64,000 nucleotides of DNA from an uncultured Prevotellaceae bacterium (GTDB lineage: Bacteria; Bacteroidota; Bacteroidia; Bacteroidales; Bacteroidaceae): contig CACZIT010000013.1 in the NCBI GenBank assembly GCA_902781315.1, positions 1-64,000 of the forward strand, given 5' to 3'. Of the stretch, positions 1 through 7,600 are shown in pieces. The number at the start of each line of letters is the position of its first letter. Positions within the stretch are counted from its first letter, which is position 1. The notes under the pieces are model-generated. The model did no database searches. It had not been told where the DNA came from and saw only the letters and a list, made by a program, of their open reading frames with translations. Position numbers and translations under genes: made by a program.

Positions 1-1
1 C

Positions 2-262
2 GACGAGTGGCAGCAGCTCCACCAGACGGTGAACGCCATCTACCCGAACTTCAGGGAGAAGCTGACGTCGCTGACGCCCATGAACAACTTCGAGTACCAA
101 GTCTGCCTGCTGCTGAAAATCGGTGTGAAACCCTCCGACATTGCCTCGCTGACAGCCCACAGCCGTGAGTCTGTGACCGCTTCTCGCCGCCGTCTTTACG
201 AGAAAGCGATGAAGAAAAGCGGAAAACCAAGCGACTGGGATGCCCTTGTAACTATCTTATAA
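2..262 (+). CDS. C-terminal part of a TPR-type membrane regulator with HTH domain (5' end outside window)
   Basis: The frame is open from the window edge and ends at a TAA. The visible 86 residues start DEWQQLHQTVNAIYPNF and contain a helix-turn-helix-like stretch (KIGVKPSDIASLTAHSRESV, then RRRLYEKAM). This C-terminal pattern is known from Bacteroidales proteins that carry periplasmic TPR repeats, a transmembrane helix and a cytosolic DNA-binding end. It resembles in layout, not closely in sequence, the protein at 1915-3339. The GTG at 29 is not a real start because the frame continues upstream. The sensor part and its target genes cannot be seen. Confidence 0.7.
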   Translation, partial: DEWQQLHQTVNAIYPNFREKLTSLTPMNNFEYQVCLLLKIGVKPSDIASLTAHSRESVTASRRRLYEKAMKKSGKPSDWDALVTIL

Positions 263-304
263 TCAGCCGATTATAAAATGTACATTTTTTGTACATTGAT
301 TTTC

Positions 305-335
305 TTGCATTTTTTGACGGTTTTTCATATTTTTG
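305..335 (+). promoter_or_regulatory. Bacteroidota-type sigma-70 promoter of the BspA-like gene
   Basis: TTG at 305-307, a 20-nt spacer and TATTTTTG at 328-335 match the -33/-7 consensus of Bacteroidota promoters. Transcription would begin near 342, about 50 nt before the ATG at 395. Confidence 0.6.
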
Positions 336-394
336 CAGCCGCAATATGGAATCTTGCAAGAATGATTGTAAAACCTATCAAAACCATTATGATT

Positions 395-1498
395 ATGAAG
401 ACTAGAAATTTACTTATGTTGCTGCTTCTGGCTATGATGCCTCTGGCAGCGAGTGCCTACGACTTTGAGGTCGACGGTCTGTACTACGAGAAGACCGGCG
501 AGGGCGAGGTGAAGGTGACCCACAAGGATGCCCGTTGCTCGTATGATGGTGCCGCTGACGTGGTAGTTCCTTCTGAGATTACCGTCGACGGGTCTGTCTA
601 TAAGGTGAAGACGATAGGCATCTTAGCTTTTGCGGAGGCTACCGATGCTCCTCACCTGAAATCGGTCACCCTCTCTGAGGGAATTGAGCGCATAGAGACG
701 GTTGCCTTCACGGGTGCCCGCTATCTGACGAAGGTGGTTCTTCCCTCCACGCTTCGCTATATAGGCAGCCAGGCGTTTGTGGGCTGCCGTTCGCTGAAGG
801 AAGTCTCCTTGCCGGAAGGCCTTGAGGAAATCGACTACATGGCCTTCAGCCAGTGTGGCCTGACGTCGCTTGTCATTCCGAGCACGGTGCGGAAGATTGG
901 CTTTTCGGTGCTGGGCGACTCGCCCGTGAAGGAGTTGAGCGTTGCCGAGGGTAATGCCTGGTATGACTCTCGTGAGAATTGCCAGGCCATCGTGGAGACG
1001 GCCACGAACACGCTCATTCAGGGAACGGCTGCCACGTGCATCCCTGCTGACGTGACCGCCATCGACAAGCGTGCCTTCTATATGATGAAACTGGAGTCGC
1101 TGACGATTCCCGCTGGTATCAAGGAAATCGGCGACGAGGCCTTTGGCAACAACTGGCGTACGCTGAGCAGCGTGTATTGCTACAGCGAGGTTCCCGTTGG
1201 TAGCGGCCACGGCTTGTTCACATTCCTGACGTCTTCCGACTTCGTGCTTACGCTCTATGTGCCGAAGGGCTGTTCGGACGCCTACCGTGCGCACCCGGAG
1301 TGGGGACTTTTCCCCGAGATCAAGGAGTTCGACCCTAAGAATGAAGCTTCGCCCACTGGCATCGGTGCGGCCGAGACGGGCGAGGCCGGTGTCGAGGCCT
1401 GCTTCTCTGCCGACGGCAAGCGGCTGCAGGCTCCCGTGCGCGGCCTGAACATCGTCAGGATGAGCGACGGCACGACGAAAAAGGTCGTGATGAAGTGA
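395..1498 (+). CDS. BspA-like leucine-rich-repeat secreted protein
   Basis: A 367-residue protein with a signal peptide (MKTRNLLMLLLLAMMPLAASA). The body carries LRR_5 (BspA/TpLRR) repeats with the pattern LxxVxLPxxLxxIGxxAFxGC, for example at about residues 90-165 and again near 225-250 (IDKRAF, then IKEIGDEAFG). The C-terminus, DGTTKKVVMK, resembles the short sorting tails of T9SS cargo in Prevotella. BspA-family proteins are surface adhesins that bind host or bacterial ligands; the ligand here is unknown. The open frame extends back to 278, but that start lies upstream of the predicted transcript; the ATG at 395 gives a clean signal peptide and follows the promoter. Confidence 0.85.
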   Translation: MKTRNLLMLLLLAMMPLAASAYDFEVDGLYYEKTGEGEVKVTHKDARCSYDGAADVVVPSEITVDGSVYKVKTIGILAFAEATDAPHLKSVTLSEGIERIETVAFTGARYLTKVVLPSTLRYIGSQAFVGCRSLKEVSLPEGLEEIDYMAFSQCGLTSLVIPSTVRKIGFSVLGDSPVKELSVAEGNAWYDSRENCQAIVETATNTLIQGTAATCIPADVTAIDKRAFYMMKLESLTIPAGIKEIGDEAFGNNWRTLSSVYCYSEVPVGSGHGLFTFLTSSDFVLTLYVPKGCSDAYRAHPEWGLFPEIKEFDPKNEASPTGIGAAETGEAGVEACFSADGKRLQAPVRGLNIVRMSDGTTKKVVMK

Positions 1499-1655
1499 GC
1501 GCAGAGTAAAGCGATGGAGCAGCGAGGGCAGAGCCAAGCTCGCTTGAGCTATGCCGAGTCGCGACAGAGTTCGAGGAACTCAAATCGCTTGAACTATGCC
1601 GAACGTGAACGAGCTCGATGAAGTCAAGGTCGTAGTGAAGTAGTCAGGTTCGTCG
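1499..1655 (+). repeat. Tail-debris repeat after the BspA-like stop codon
   Basis: Right after the stop the DNA repeats pieces seen after the other tailed genes: GAGCGCAGAG, CTATGCCGA and a segment that in one frame reads NELDEVKVV-K before a stop. Similar copies lie at 4287, 5321, 6475 and 7492. It looks like decayed extra copies of a 3' sorting-tail end, not a separate gene. Confidence 0.6.
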
Positions 1656-1674
1656 GCGACGAGCCGCGAATGTT

Positions 1675-1734
1675 CTCCTCTGGTTCCTTCCCTCCTTAGA
1701 CAATAAAATCTAAGGAGCCAGGGAGTCAGAGGAG
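1675..1734. terminator. Hairpin between the BspA-like gene and the TPR regulator
   Basis: Nested inverted repeats: CTCCTCTG (1675-1682) pairs with CAGAGGAG (1727-1734), and CTCCTTAGA (1692-1700) with TCTAAGGAG (1709-1717). There is no clear T-tract, so it may be a stem-loop transcript end or a processing site. The rest of 1656-1857 shows no gene. Confidence 0.45.
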
Positions 1735-1857
1735 ACAAGATTTCCAGAAGGAGTCTTCTCCCGATGAAATGGGCGATTTTTGCCGCTTGTGCAAAAAAAT
1801 GTAACCATTGGGGGCGGGGATGAGTGTAATGCGAGTGTAATAAAAATCGGGGGAAAG

Positions 1858-1889
1858 TTTGGCTGTTTAGTGCAAAGTTCCTATTTTTG
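1858..1889 (+). promoter_or_regulatory. Promoter of the TPR-HTH regulator
   Basis: TTTG at 1858-1861, exactly 20 nt, then TATTTTTG at 1882-1889. The ATG at 1915 is 25 nt downstream of the -7 element. Confidence 0.7.
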
Positions 1890-1914
1890 CAGCGTGAAAG
1901 AATACCATTTGACA

Positions 1915-3339
1915 ATGAAAGTTTTCCTTTACATGCTGACGACCCTGCTGGTGCTGACTGGTTGCAGACGGAATCAGGCGGAAGGGGATGAGACTGTCGC
2001 CGCCCTCTATCGGCAGGGGCGCGCCTACCATGAGAAAGGTGAGGTGCCGCAAGCCCTGGAGTGCTACAGAAGGGCCGCGGAGCAGGCCGACACCACCTGG
2101 GACTGCCCGGTGCTCTGCGACGTTTTCGCAGGGAAACGGAGCAAGGACTGCGACTGGGCCATGCTGGCGAGGTGCTACTACCAAATGAGCAGCCTCTTCT
2201 CCGACCAGAACGCGCCTCGCCAGATGCTGTCGTATCTTCAGAAGGCCGAGCATTGTGCGTGGCTGGCTGCCGACACGCTGATGGCGATTGACATTTTCTC
2301 GCTTCGGGCTGCTGCCTACGAGCTGATGAACCGTCAGGACTCGGTGCTCATCATCAACGAGAAGGCCATCGCCTTGCTGCACCGGTTCGGCATGGACGCC
2401 GAGGCAGCCATCGTGGAGGGCTATCGGTTTGCAACGCTCGTTGAGCTGAAGCGTTTCGACGAGGCATCGGCGCCAATGCAAGTCTATGAGCACGAGAGCG
2501 GTCTTTTCCACAACGGCGACATCGAGGCGGGTCGCGAGATCTACTACTATAGCAAGGGACTATATTTCATAGGCATCGGCCGCGCCGATTCAGCTGAATA
2601 CTATTTCCGCAAGGAGTTGCGCCTGACCGACGACGACAACAACCGCCTGGCAGCCGTGCGCGGTCTGAGCCTTGCATTCCAGGCTCAGGGGCGTGCCGAC
2701 TCTACGGCGAAATATGCAATGGAGAGCTACGAGCTGAACGACTCGCTGACGAACCTGACCAACACCGAGAGCCTGATGCAGGCCCATGCCATGTACGACT
2801 ACGACCGCATGCTGCGCGACAGCGAGCGGAAGGCGTTGCAGGTGGAGGTGTCGTGGCTCATCATCTGCCTGCTGCTGATGAGTCTGGCTGGTGCTGTCGT
2901 GCTCATTGTGTTCGGCTATCGCCGCTATAGTGACTATCGCGAGCGGCTTCTGATCAGGAATGCCGGCGACCGACTGAAACTGCTGACTGAGAGCGACCTG
3001 GTGAGGAGTTTTGCCGAGATGGCCATTGGCAAGCGAGGCAGCAGGCTGCCGGAGCAGGCCGAGTGGGACCGCCTGGAGGCAATGGTGGCAGAGCAGTTGC
3101 CGCCGTTCTATGCTGCCATAGCCAGCGACGGTCTGCTATCGCCTCAGGAACTGCGCACGACGCTGCTCACCCTGTTGGGCTTTACATCGAGCGACGTGGC
3201 GGTGTTGCTCGACATTTCGGCTCAGAGTGCCACCAACACCAAGGCGCGTGCCAACGGTAAGCTGACGGGCCAGAAGAATGCCGGAACGTTCTGTGCCAAC
3301 CTGTTGCGCCTGCTCCGCAAGTGCGATTTAGCGAGGTGA
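1915..3339 (+). CDS. Membrane-bound TPR regulator with cytosolic HTH-like C-terminus
   Basis: A 474-residue protein. It begins with a lipoprotein-like signal (MKVFLYMLTTLLVLTGC, lipobox LTGC, Cys17). Residues about 25-300 are helical TPR repeats (AALYRQGRAYHEKGEVPQAL and later units). A single transmembrane helix follows (about 312-335, WLIICLLLMSLAGAVVLIVF, then RRY), then a roughly 140-residue cytosolic part whose end (SDVAVLLDISAQSATNTKAR) looks like a DNA-binding helix-turn-helix. The layout suggests a one-component sensor with periplasmic TPRs and a cytosolic DNA-binding end, a family common in Bacteroidales but poorly characterised. Its place next to a BspA-like adhesin and the secreted paralogs suggests local control, which is an inference. 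The ATG at 1915 was chosen because it follows the promoter and begins the signal. Confidence 0.75.
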   Translation: MKVFLYMLTTLLVLTGCRRNQAEGDETVAALYRQGRAYHEKGEVPQALECYRRAAEQADTTWDCPVLCDVFAGKRSKDCDWAMLARCYYQMSSLFSDQNAPRQMLSYLQKAEHCAWLAADTLMAIDIFSLRAAAYELMNRQDSVLIINEKAIALLHRFGMDAEAAIVEGYRFATLVELKRFDEASAPMQVYEHESGLFHNGDIEAGREIYYYSKGLYFIGIGRADSAEYYFRKELRLTDDDNNRLAAVRGLSLAFQAQGRADSTAKYAMESYELNDSLTNLTNTESLMQAHAMYDYDRMLRDSERKALQVEVSWLIICLLLMSLAGAVVLIVFGYRRYSDYRERLLIRNAGDRLKLLTESDLVRSFAEMAIGKRGSRLPEQAEWDRLEAMVAEQLPPFYAAIASDGLLSPQELRTTLLTLLGFTSSDVAVLLDISAQSATNTKARANGKLTGQKNAGTFCANLLRLLRKCDLAR

Positions 3340-3399
3340 TGGTGTTTTCATTTCACTTAGCAATTGAGGTCTTATGATAGCCATTTGTCGAGTAAATTA

Positions 3400-3431
3400 T
3401 TTGGAGACGAAAGAAAAAAGAATTATATTTG
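3400..3431 (+). promoter_or_regulatory. Promoter of first tailed secreted paralog
   Basis: TTTG 3400-3403, 20 nt, TATATTTG 3424-3431. It is almost identical to the copy at 4464-4495. Confidence 0.7.
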
Positions 3432-3461
3432 CAATGTAATAATAAAAGGATGGAATAAGCT

Positions 3462-4286
3462 ATGAAAAGAAATGGGATGTTACTTCTGTTATTCCTGACA
3501 GTTTTTGTCCTGCGTCTGCAGGGGCAGGAGATGTATGACCACTTTTTTTCAGAAGGGAAGAAATGGGTCTATGAGCAGCGTGTGCTGGATGAGGATGGCT
3601 GGCATGATGAAGAATCGTCGATTGAGGTGAAGGGCGATACCGTCATTGACGGTGAAAGATACTGCAAGACTTATTACACCGACGGCTACCGTGACACTTC
3701 GTACCTATATCTGCTATATCGTGAGGAGAACAGACAGGTCTTTTATAGGCAGCCTGATGGAGATACGACTTGGAAGAGTTATGATTTCAACATGGCACCC
3801 GGCGATATCAACCTTCTCTATCAGATGCAGACGGGCAAGTCAGACCTTTTAGTCAAGGATGTAGATGAGGTGTCGGTAGGCGAGAACACGTTCCAGCGAT
3901 GGAGTTTCTTTTATCCGAACTATTCAGAGGATATAGATCAGGTCTGGGTCTATGGCATTGGCAGTGACCATTTCGGTATCCGCGATCCTCACTACGACCT
4001 GCCTTGGGTGGTAGACGGTTCTGATTATCCGCGTATAGTGGAAAACTTCAAGGCGTGTTATGAAAATGGGCAGTGTGTGTTTCAATCTGCCGACTTCTGG
4101 AAAGACTCTACTACAGGAATTGATGCCCAACTGATTGGTTCTGCAACTGGAAGAATTTCTCTTGATAAAGTCTGCGACCTGCAGGGCCGCCGGGTGGGTC
4201 AAGGTAACAACGTGACAGAGTACCAAGGTAACAAGCTGCCCAAGGGCATCTACATCCAGAACGGACGGAAATTTGTGGTGAAGTGA
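3462..4286 (+). CDS. Secreted protein with T9SS-type C-terminal tail, paralog 1
   Basis: A 274-residue protein with a signal peptide (MKRNGMLLLLFLTVFVLRLQG, cleavage near GQE). The middle is rich in Trp, Tyr and acidic residues and shares with the next three genes the pattern GKxWVY ... GDTxIxGxxxxK and a GIG motif (WVYGIGSDHFGI). The last 35 residues (CDLQGRRVGQ..., then LPKGIYIQNGRKFVVK) match the short sorting tails of T9SS cargo seen in Prevotella. The function of the central domain is not recognised. It is the first of four tandem paralogs and has its own promoter. The presence of porX at 21.9 kb fits T9SS export. Confidence 0.7.
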   Translation: MKRNGMLLLLFLTVFVLRLQGQEMYDHFFSEGKKWVYEQRVLDEDGWHDEESSIEVKGDTVIDGERYCKTYYTDGYRDTSYLYLLYREENRQVFYRQPDGDTTWKSYDFNMAPGDINLLYQMQTGKSDLLVKDVDEVSVGENTFQRWSFFYPNYSEDIDQVWVYGIGSDHFGIRDPHYDLPWVVDGSDYPRIVENFKACYENGQCVFQSADFWKDSTTGIDAQLIGSATGRISLDKVCDLQGRRVGQGNNVTEYQGNKLPKGIYIQNGRKFVVK

Positions 4287-4440
4287 GCGCAGAGTCAAGC
4301 TTGCTTGAACTATGCCGAACGTGAACGAACTCGACGAAGTCAAGTTTGTCGTGAAGTAAAGGTTGCACACTTCGCATGCTCCAAGGAAGAAGTTTCGATG
4401 CTCCTATCGGTGCCATAGTGGAAATAGAAAACGGTTCGAT
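4287..4440 (+). repeat. Tail-debris repeat after paralog 1
   Basis: Starts GAGCGCAGAGTCAAGC and includes CTATGCCGAACGTGAACGA and, in one frame, a stretch coding NELDEVKFVVK before a stop. The second half (from about 4360) resembles the copy near 6545-6640. No gene of its own. Confidence 0.6.
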
Positions 4441-4463
4441 AGAGCCATTTGTAGAGTAAATTA

Positions 4464-4495
4464 TTTGGAGACGAAAGAAAAAAGAATTATATTTG
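4464..4495 (+). promoter_or_regulatory. Promoter of second tailed paralog (duplicated)
   Basis: TTTG 4464-4467, 20 nt, TATATTTG 4488-4495. The sequence from about 4446 through the signal peptide is a near copy of 3384-3530. Confidence 0.7.
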
Positions 4496-4525
4496 CAATG
4501 TAATAACAAAAGCATGGGAAAAGCT

Positions 4526-5320
4526 ATGAAAAGAAATGGGATGTTACTTCTGTTATTCCTGACAGTCTTTGTCCTGCGTCTAGGGGCGCAGGAGATATAT
4601 TCGCGCCCGTTCTCCGAGGATCATAAGGTTTGGCTCTATCAGGTTTTCTGGAATCCTTCAGAACTCTATAAGGAGTATTTCACGGAGGGTGATACCATCA
4701 TTGAGGGGAAAAAGTGTTTCAAGGTGTATCTTCGTCAGGACGGCGTGGTGAGCTATGAGTGTGCTGTTTTTGACGAGGGTAGGAAAACATATGTGTTGGA
4801 TGCCGGTGAGATGACACCACGACTGCTGTATGATTTTGATGCCACCTGCGGTGATATTCTCTCAATACAGAACGGCATTGACGTCCTGCAGGTCAGCGTA
4901 GACAAAGATACGCTGATAGAATGTAATGGGAAAGTTTTCAGGGAGCTTTCGTTGCATAACGTAGCTTATCCTGACGATCCATCAAATCCTGACTATTACA
5001 CGGAACCCTCAGTTGGTTATTGGATAGAGGGTATAGGTGGCAGTGGGCGATATTTCCCTTATTCTGCATGGTGGGATGGATACAACCAAATGTACTTCAG
5101 TGCTTGCATGATAGATGGCGAACTTGTGTACAGTAATGAGTATTACTCTCCCATTGTAAATGCTATAGGAAATAAGCCAGTAGGTAAATTGGTTGATGGT
5201 GCCGTCTACGACCTGCAGGGACGGCGAGTCTGTCAAGGTAACAAAGTGACAGAGTACCACGGTAACAAGCTGCCCAAGGGCATCTACATCCAGAACGGGC
5301 GGAAGTTTGTGGTGAAGTGA
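4526..5320 (+). CDS. Secreted protein with T9SS-type tail, paralog 2
   Basis: 264 residues. The signal peptide (MKRNGMLLLLFLTVFVLRLG) is nearly identical to that of paralog 1 at DNA level, so promoter, leader and signal sequence were duplicated together while the mature parts diverged. Shared motifs are EDHKVWLY, EGDTIIEGKKCFKVY, FDEGRKTYVLDAGE, RLLYDF and YWIEGIGG. The tail is VYDLQGRRVCQ... followed by LPKGIYIQNGRKFVVK. It is closest to paralog 4. Function unknown. The ATG at 4526 is preferred over 4493 because the latter overlaps the -7 element. Confidence 0.7.
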   Translation: MKRNGMLLLLFLTVFVLRLGAQEIYSRPFSEDHKVWLYQVFWNPSELYKEYFTEGDTIIEGKKCFKVYLRQDGVVSYECAVFDEGRKTYVLDAGEMTPRLLYDFDATCGDILSIQNGIDVLQVSVDKDTLIECNGKVFRELSLHNVAYPDDPSNPDYYTEPSVGYWIEGIGGSGRYFPYSAWWDGYNQMYFSACMIDGELVYSNEYYSPIVNAIGNKPVGKLVDGAVYDLQGRRVCQGNKVTEYHGNKLPKGIYIQNGRKFVVK

Positions 5321-5375
5321 GCGCAGAGTCAAGCTTGCTTTAGCTATGCCGAACGTGCACGAGCATGTCGGCGAT
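5321..5375 (+). repeat. Tail-debris repeat after paralog 2, joined to an RHS fragment
   Basis: The GAGCGCAGAGTCAAGC repeat runs to CTATGCCGAACGTG and is then abruptly replaced by RHS-derived sequence at about 5365, which marks a recombination joint. Confidence 0.55.
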
Positions 5376-5441
5376 GATCATTGCCGACATGTTCTCCATC
5401 GAGCTCTACTATGGCGACCGCCACCTGTACGGCGAGTTCTG
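5376..5441 (+). pseudogene. Orphan C-terminal fragment of an RHS-type protein (copy 1)
   Basis: In frame it reads IIADMFSIELYYGDRHLYGEF and a stop. The fragment at 7987-8133 ends in nearly the same residues and there carries the RHS core signature, so this is a remnant of the same gene family. No start codon and no N-terminal part. Confidence 0.6.
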
Positions 5442-5655
5442 AATTAAGATTAGCCCTCCTGCAAAAATCCCCGATTTCATCGGGTCTATTGCAGTAGGGA
5501 GAGTTTGAAATATAAGAGGTGCATCGGGGATTGAAATAAGAAATAATTTTGAAGTAAGACAAGGTGCGACTCTGCTTATAGGAAATTAAAATAGAGATAA
5601 TGGTGGATTTTTAAATAATATTTGCTACTTATTGCAACCAATAATACTGAATAGC
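5442..5655. other. Intergenic stretch without recognised gene
   Basis: AT-rich. A weak -7-like element (AATATTTG, about 5615-5622) lies before the next ATG but does not match the consensus well. No coding signal is seen. Confidence 0.5.
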
Positions 5656-6474
5656 ATGAACAGAATTGTATTGTTTTTCTTTTTTGCCGTTGTCTCTTTG
5701 ACTGTGGAGGGACAGAATGGCGGTGATGGTGAAGATGGACTGTCGCTGCCGGTTGCCCATCAGGCCTTGTTCAAGGCTGGCAAGAGCTGGCACTACATGA
5801 AGACGAGGAAGGTGGGGGAGGACTTGGAGCATCTGCGTGCCATCGTGGACACAACCTACGTCAGCCTGACCGTGCTGGGCGACACGCTCGTAGACGGTCT
5901 GCAGTGTTGGAAGGTGAATTGGGAAACGCCCGACACGTCCTACCTACACAGCATCTGGCATGAAGACGGAATGCTCGTTTATCTGATTGACCAGGAAAAA
6001 GGCAACAGGAAGGAACTGGTGTTTGACTTCACACCCATGAGGGGCAGCCACCTTCCAGACTTTGGCAGCAGATGGAGCCTGAACGCGATTGATGTCGTGG
6101 AATGCTGGGGCTGCTACTACAACCGCTATTATTATCTCCATGCCGACGGCGGCAGCGACGAGCCGCTGCTGGTGTGTGGCATCGGCACTTTCAACGGCAT
6201 CGAGAACCGTGCAGGCCTGTATGGTGGCTGGAACACTTTCCAGTTCAGGGGCTGCTATGATGGCGACGACCTCATTTTTTCTCCTGGCGATTTCTTCAAA
6301 GAGGCATCATCTGTTGGCAATCCCAATTCTCTCATCAACGAATTGGCTGACGGCATTGTCTACGACCTGCAGGGCCGCCGAGTGGGTCAAGGTAACAAAA
6401 TGACAGAGTACCAAGGTAACAAGTTGCCCAAGGGCATCTACATTCAGAACGGACGGAAGTTTGTGGTGAAGTGA
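5656..6474 (+). CDS. Secreted protein with T9SS-type tail, paralog 3
   Basis: 272 residues. Signal peptide MNRIVLFFFFAVVSLTVEGQ. The mature part keeps the family pattern: AGKSWHYMKT, VLGDTLVDGLQCWKV, LVFDF and LLVCGIGTFNGI. It is the most diverged of the four and has Cys-rich local stretches (VECWGCYYNRYYYL). The tail IVYDLQGRRVGQ... LPKGIYIQNGRKFVVK is nearly identical to those of paralogs 1 and 2. Function unknown. The in-frame ATG at 5632 would place extra residues before the signal peptide, so 5656 is preferred. Confidence 0.7.
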   Translation: MNRIVLFFFFAVVSLTVEGQNGGDGEDGLSLPVAHQALFKAGKSWHYMKTRKVGEDLEHLRAIVDTTYVSLTVLGDTLVDGLQCWKVNWETPDTSYLHSIWHEDGMLVYLIDQEKGNRKELVFDFTPMRGSHLPDFGSRWSLNAIDVVECWGCYYNRYYYLHADGGSDEPLLVCGIGTFNGIENRAGLYGGWNTFQFRGCYDGDDLIFSPGDFFKEASSVGNPNSLINELADGIVYDLQGRRVGQGNKMTEYQGNKLPKGIYIQNGRKFVVK

Positions 6475-6650
6475 GCGCAGAGCCAAGCATGCTTGAACTA
6501 TGCCGAACGTGAACGAGCTCGACGAAGTCAAGGTCGTGATGAAGTGAAGGGCGGCACACTTCGCATGATGCAGGGTAAAAGTTTCGAGGCTCCTGTCGGT
6601 GCTATCGTGGAGATAGGAAACGGCTCGATTGAGCCTTTTTCCGAGTGAAA
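6475..6650 (+). repeat. Tail-debris repeat after paralog 3
   Basis: Contains the GAGCGCAGAG, CTATGCCGAACGTGAACGAG and NELDEVKVVMK-coding units. A second in-frame remnant follows that reads GKSFEAPVGAIVEI. Both look like discarded ends of tail-coding genes. Confidence 0.6.
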
Positions 6651-6653
6651 AGT

Positions 6654-6684
6654 TTTGGTAATAATGGAAAAAGTTATATCTTTG
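6654..6684 (+). promoter_or_regulatory. Promoter of fourth tailed paralog
   Basis: TTTG 6654-6657, 19 nt, TATCTTTG 6677-6684; ATG at 6709. Confidence 0.7.
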
Positions 6685-6708
6685 CACATATAAATGGAAG
6701 TAGCAAAC

Positions 6709-7491
6709 ATGAAAAGAATTTTACTGTTGTTTCTGATATCATTGGTTGGCTTCTGCTCCCACCTACAGGCGCAGGAAGTGGAGCACCGTCCTTTTGCAGA
6801 GGACCACAAGCAATGGGTGTATGACCACATGGATTTTCCAGGGAAAAAGATTCGGGTATATTACACTGACGGGGACACACTCGTCGGCACTCAGCGCTGC
6901 TTCAAGCTCTATAGCTACCAGCAGGAGGAGAATGTGGAAGTGAAATATGAGGGGGCTATCTATGATGAAGGCAAGAAGTCGTACTTGATAGCATCTGGAG
7001 AAACGGAACCTCGATTGTTGCTGGACTTTAGCGTTGCGGCGGGTGATGTCTTTCCAGTAGGAGATGACGATTTGTGCGTAGAGAAAGATACCGTGAAGGC
7101 AAGTAATGGAATACTCTATAGGGCATTGTACGTTTATAATATCACGCAAAGCCAGCAAAAAGTGGACTATGAAACCAGCGAGGGATGGTGGATAGAGGGC
7201 ATTGGTGCAATCTCTCCCTATCTCACAGTTCCAACATACTTCTCTCCCTTTGACCACAGGCTTCTTGCCGCCTGCTATGTTGATGGGAAACAGATTTTTG
7301 GTGATGAGACATATACACTGGATATTAAAAACTCTTCACCAGTCTTTAAGCAGTCAGGTATGGTGGACGAATCTGTCTACGACCTATCGGGTCGCCGGGT
7401 CATGCAAAACAACAAGGTGCCAGGGTCACAAGGTAACTCCTTGCCGAAGGGCATCTACATTCTGAACGGACGGAAGTTTGTGGTGAAGTGA
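6709..7491 (+). CDS. Secreted protein with T9SS-type tail, paralog 4
   Basis: 260 residues. Signal peptide MKRILLLFLISLVGFCSHLQ, then AQEVEHRPFAEDHKQWVY. Family motifs: DGDTLVGTQRCFKLY, IYDEGKKSYLIASGE, RLLLDF and WWIEGIGAISPYL. The tail SVYDLSGRRVMQ... LPKGIYILNGRKFVVK differs slightly from the other three. Closest to paralog 2. Function not recognised. The start at 6709 follows the promoter; the upstream ATG at 6694 would only add MEVAN. Confidence 0.7.
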   Translation: MKRILLLFLISLVGFCSHLQAQEVEHRPFAEDHKQWVYDHMDFPGKKIRVYYTDGDTLVGTQRCFKLYSYQQEENVEVKYEGAIYDEGKKSYLIASGETEPRLLLDFSVAAGDVFPVGDDDLCVEKDTVKASNGILYRALYVYNITQSQQKVDYETSEGWWIEGIGAISPYLTVPTYFSPFDHRLLAACYVDGKQIFGDETYTLDIKNSSPVFKQSGMVDESVYDLSGRRVMQNNKVPGSQGNSLPKGIYILNGRKFVVK

Positions 7492-7576
7492 GCGCAGAGC
7501 CAAGCTTGCTTGAACTGTTCCGAACGTGAGCGAGCTCGACGAAGTCAAGGTCGTGATGAAGTGAGCGCAGAGTCAA
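7492..7576 (+). repeat. Tail-debris repeat after paralog 4
   Basis: Same unit as after the other tailed genes, ending with a second GTGATGAAGTGAGCGCAGAG. So the end-of-gene unit occurs twice in tandem here. Confidence 0.6.
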
Positions 7577-7600
7577 GGAACATATATCTGATATAAATAG

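Noticed and set aside
623..1537. 304-codon minus-strand frame
   Set aside because: Opposite strand of the BspA-like gene, with Arg/His-rich random composition.
1580..1915. Minus-strand frame after the BspA-like gene
   Set aside because: Runs through the tail-debris repeat and the hairpin; the LTSSSSFTFGIVQA-like peptide is only the antisense of the repeat and recurs after the other tailed genes.
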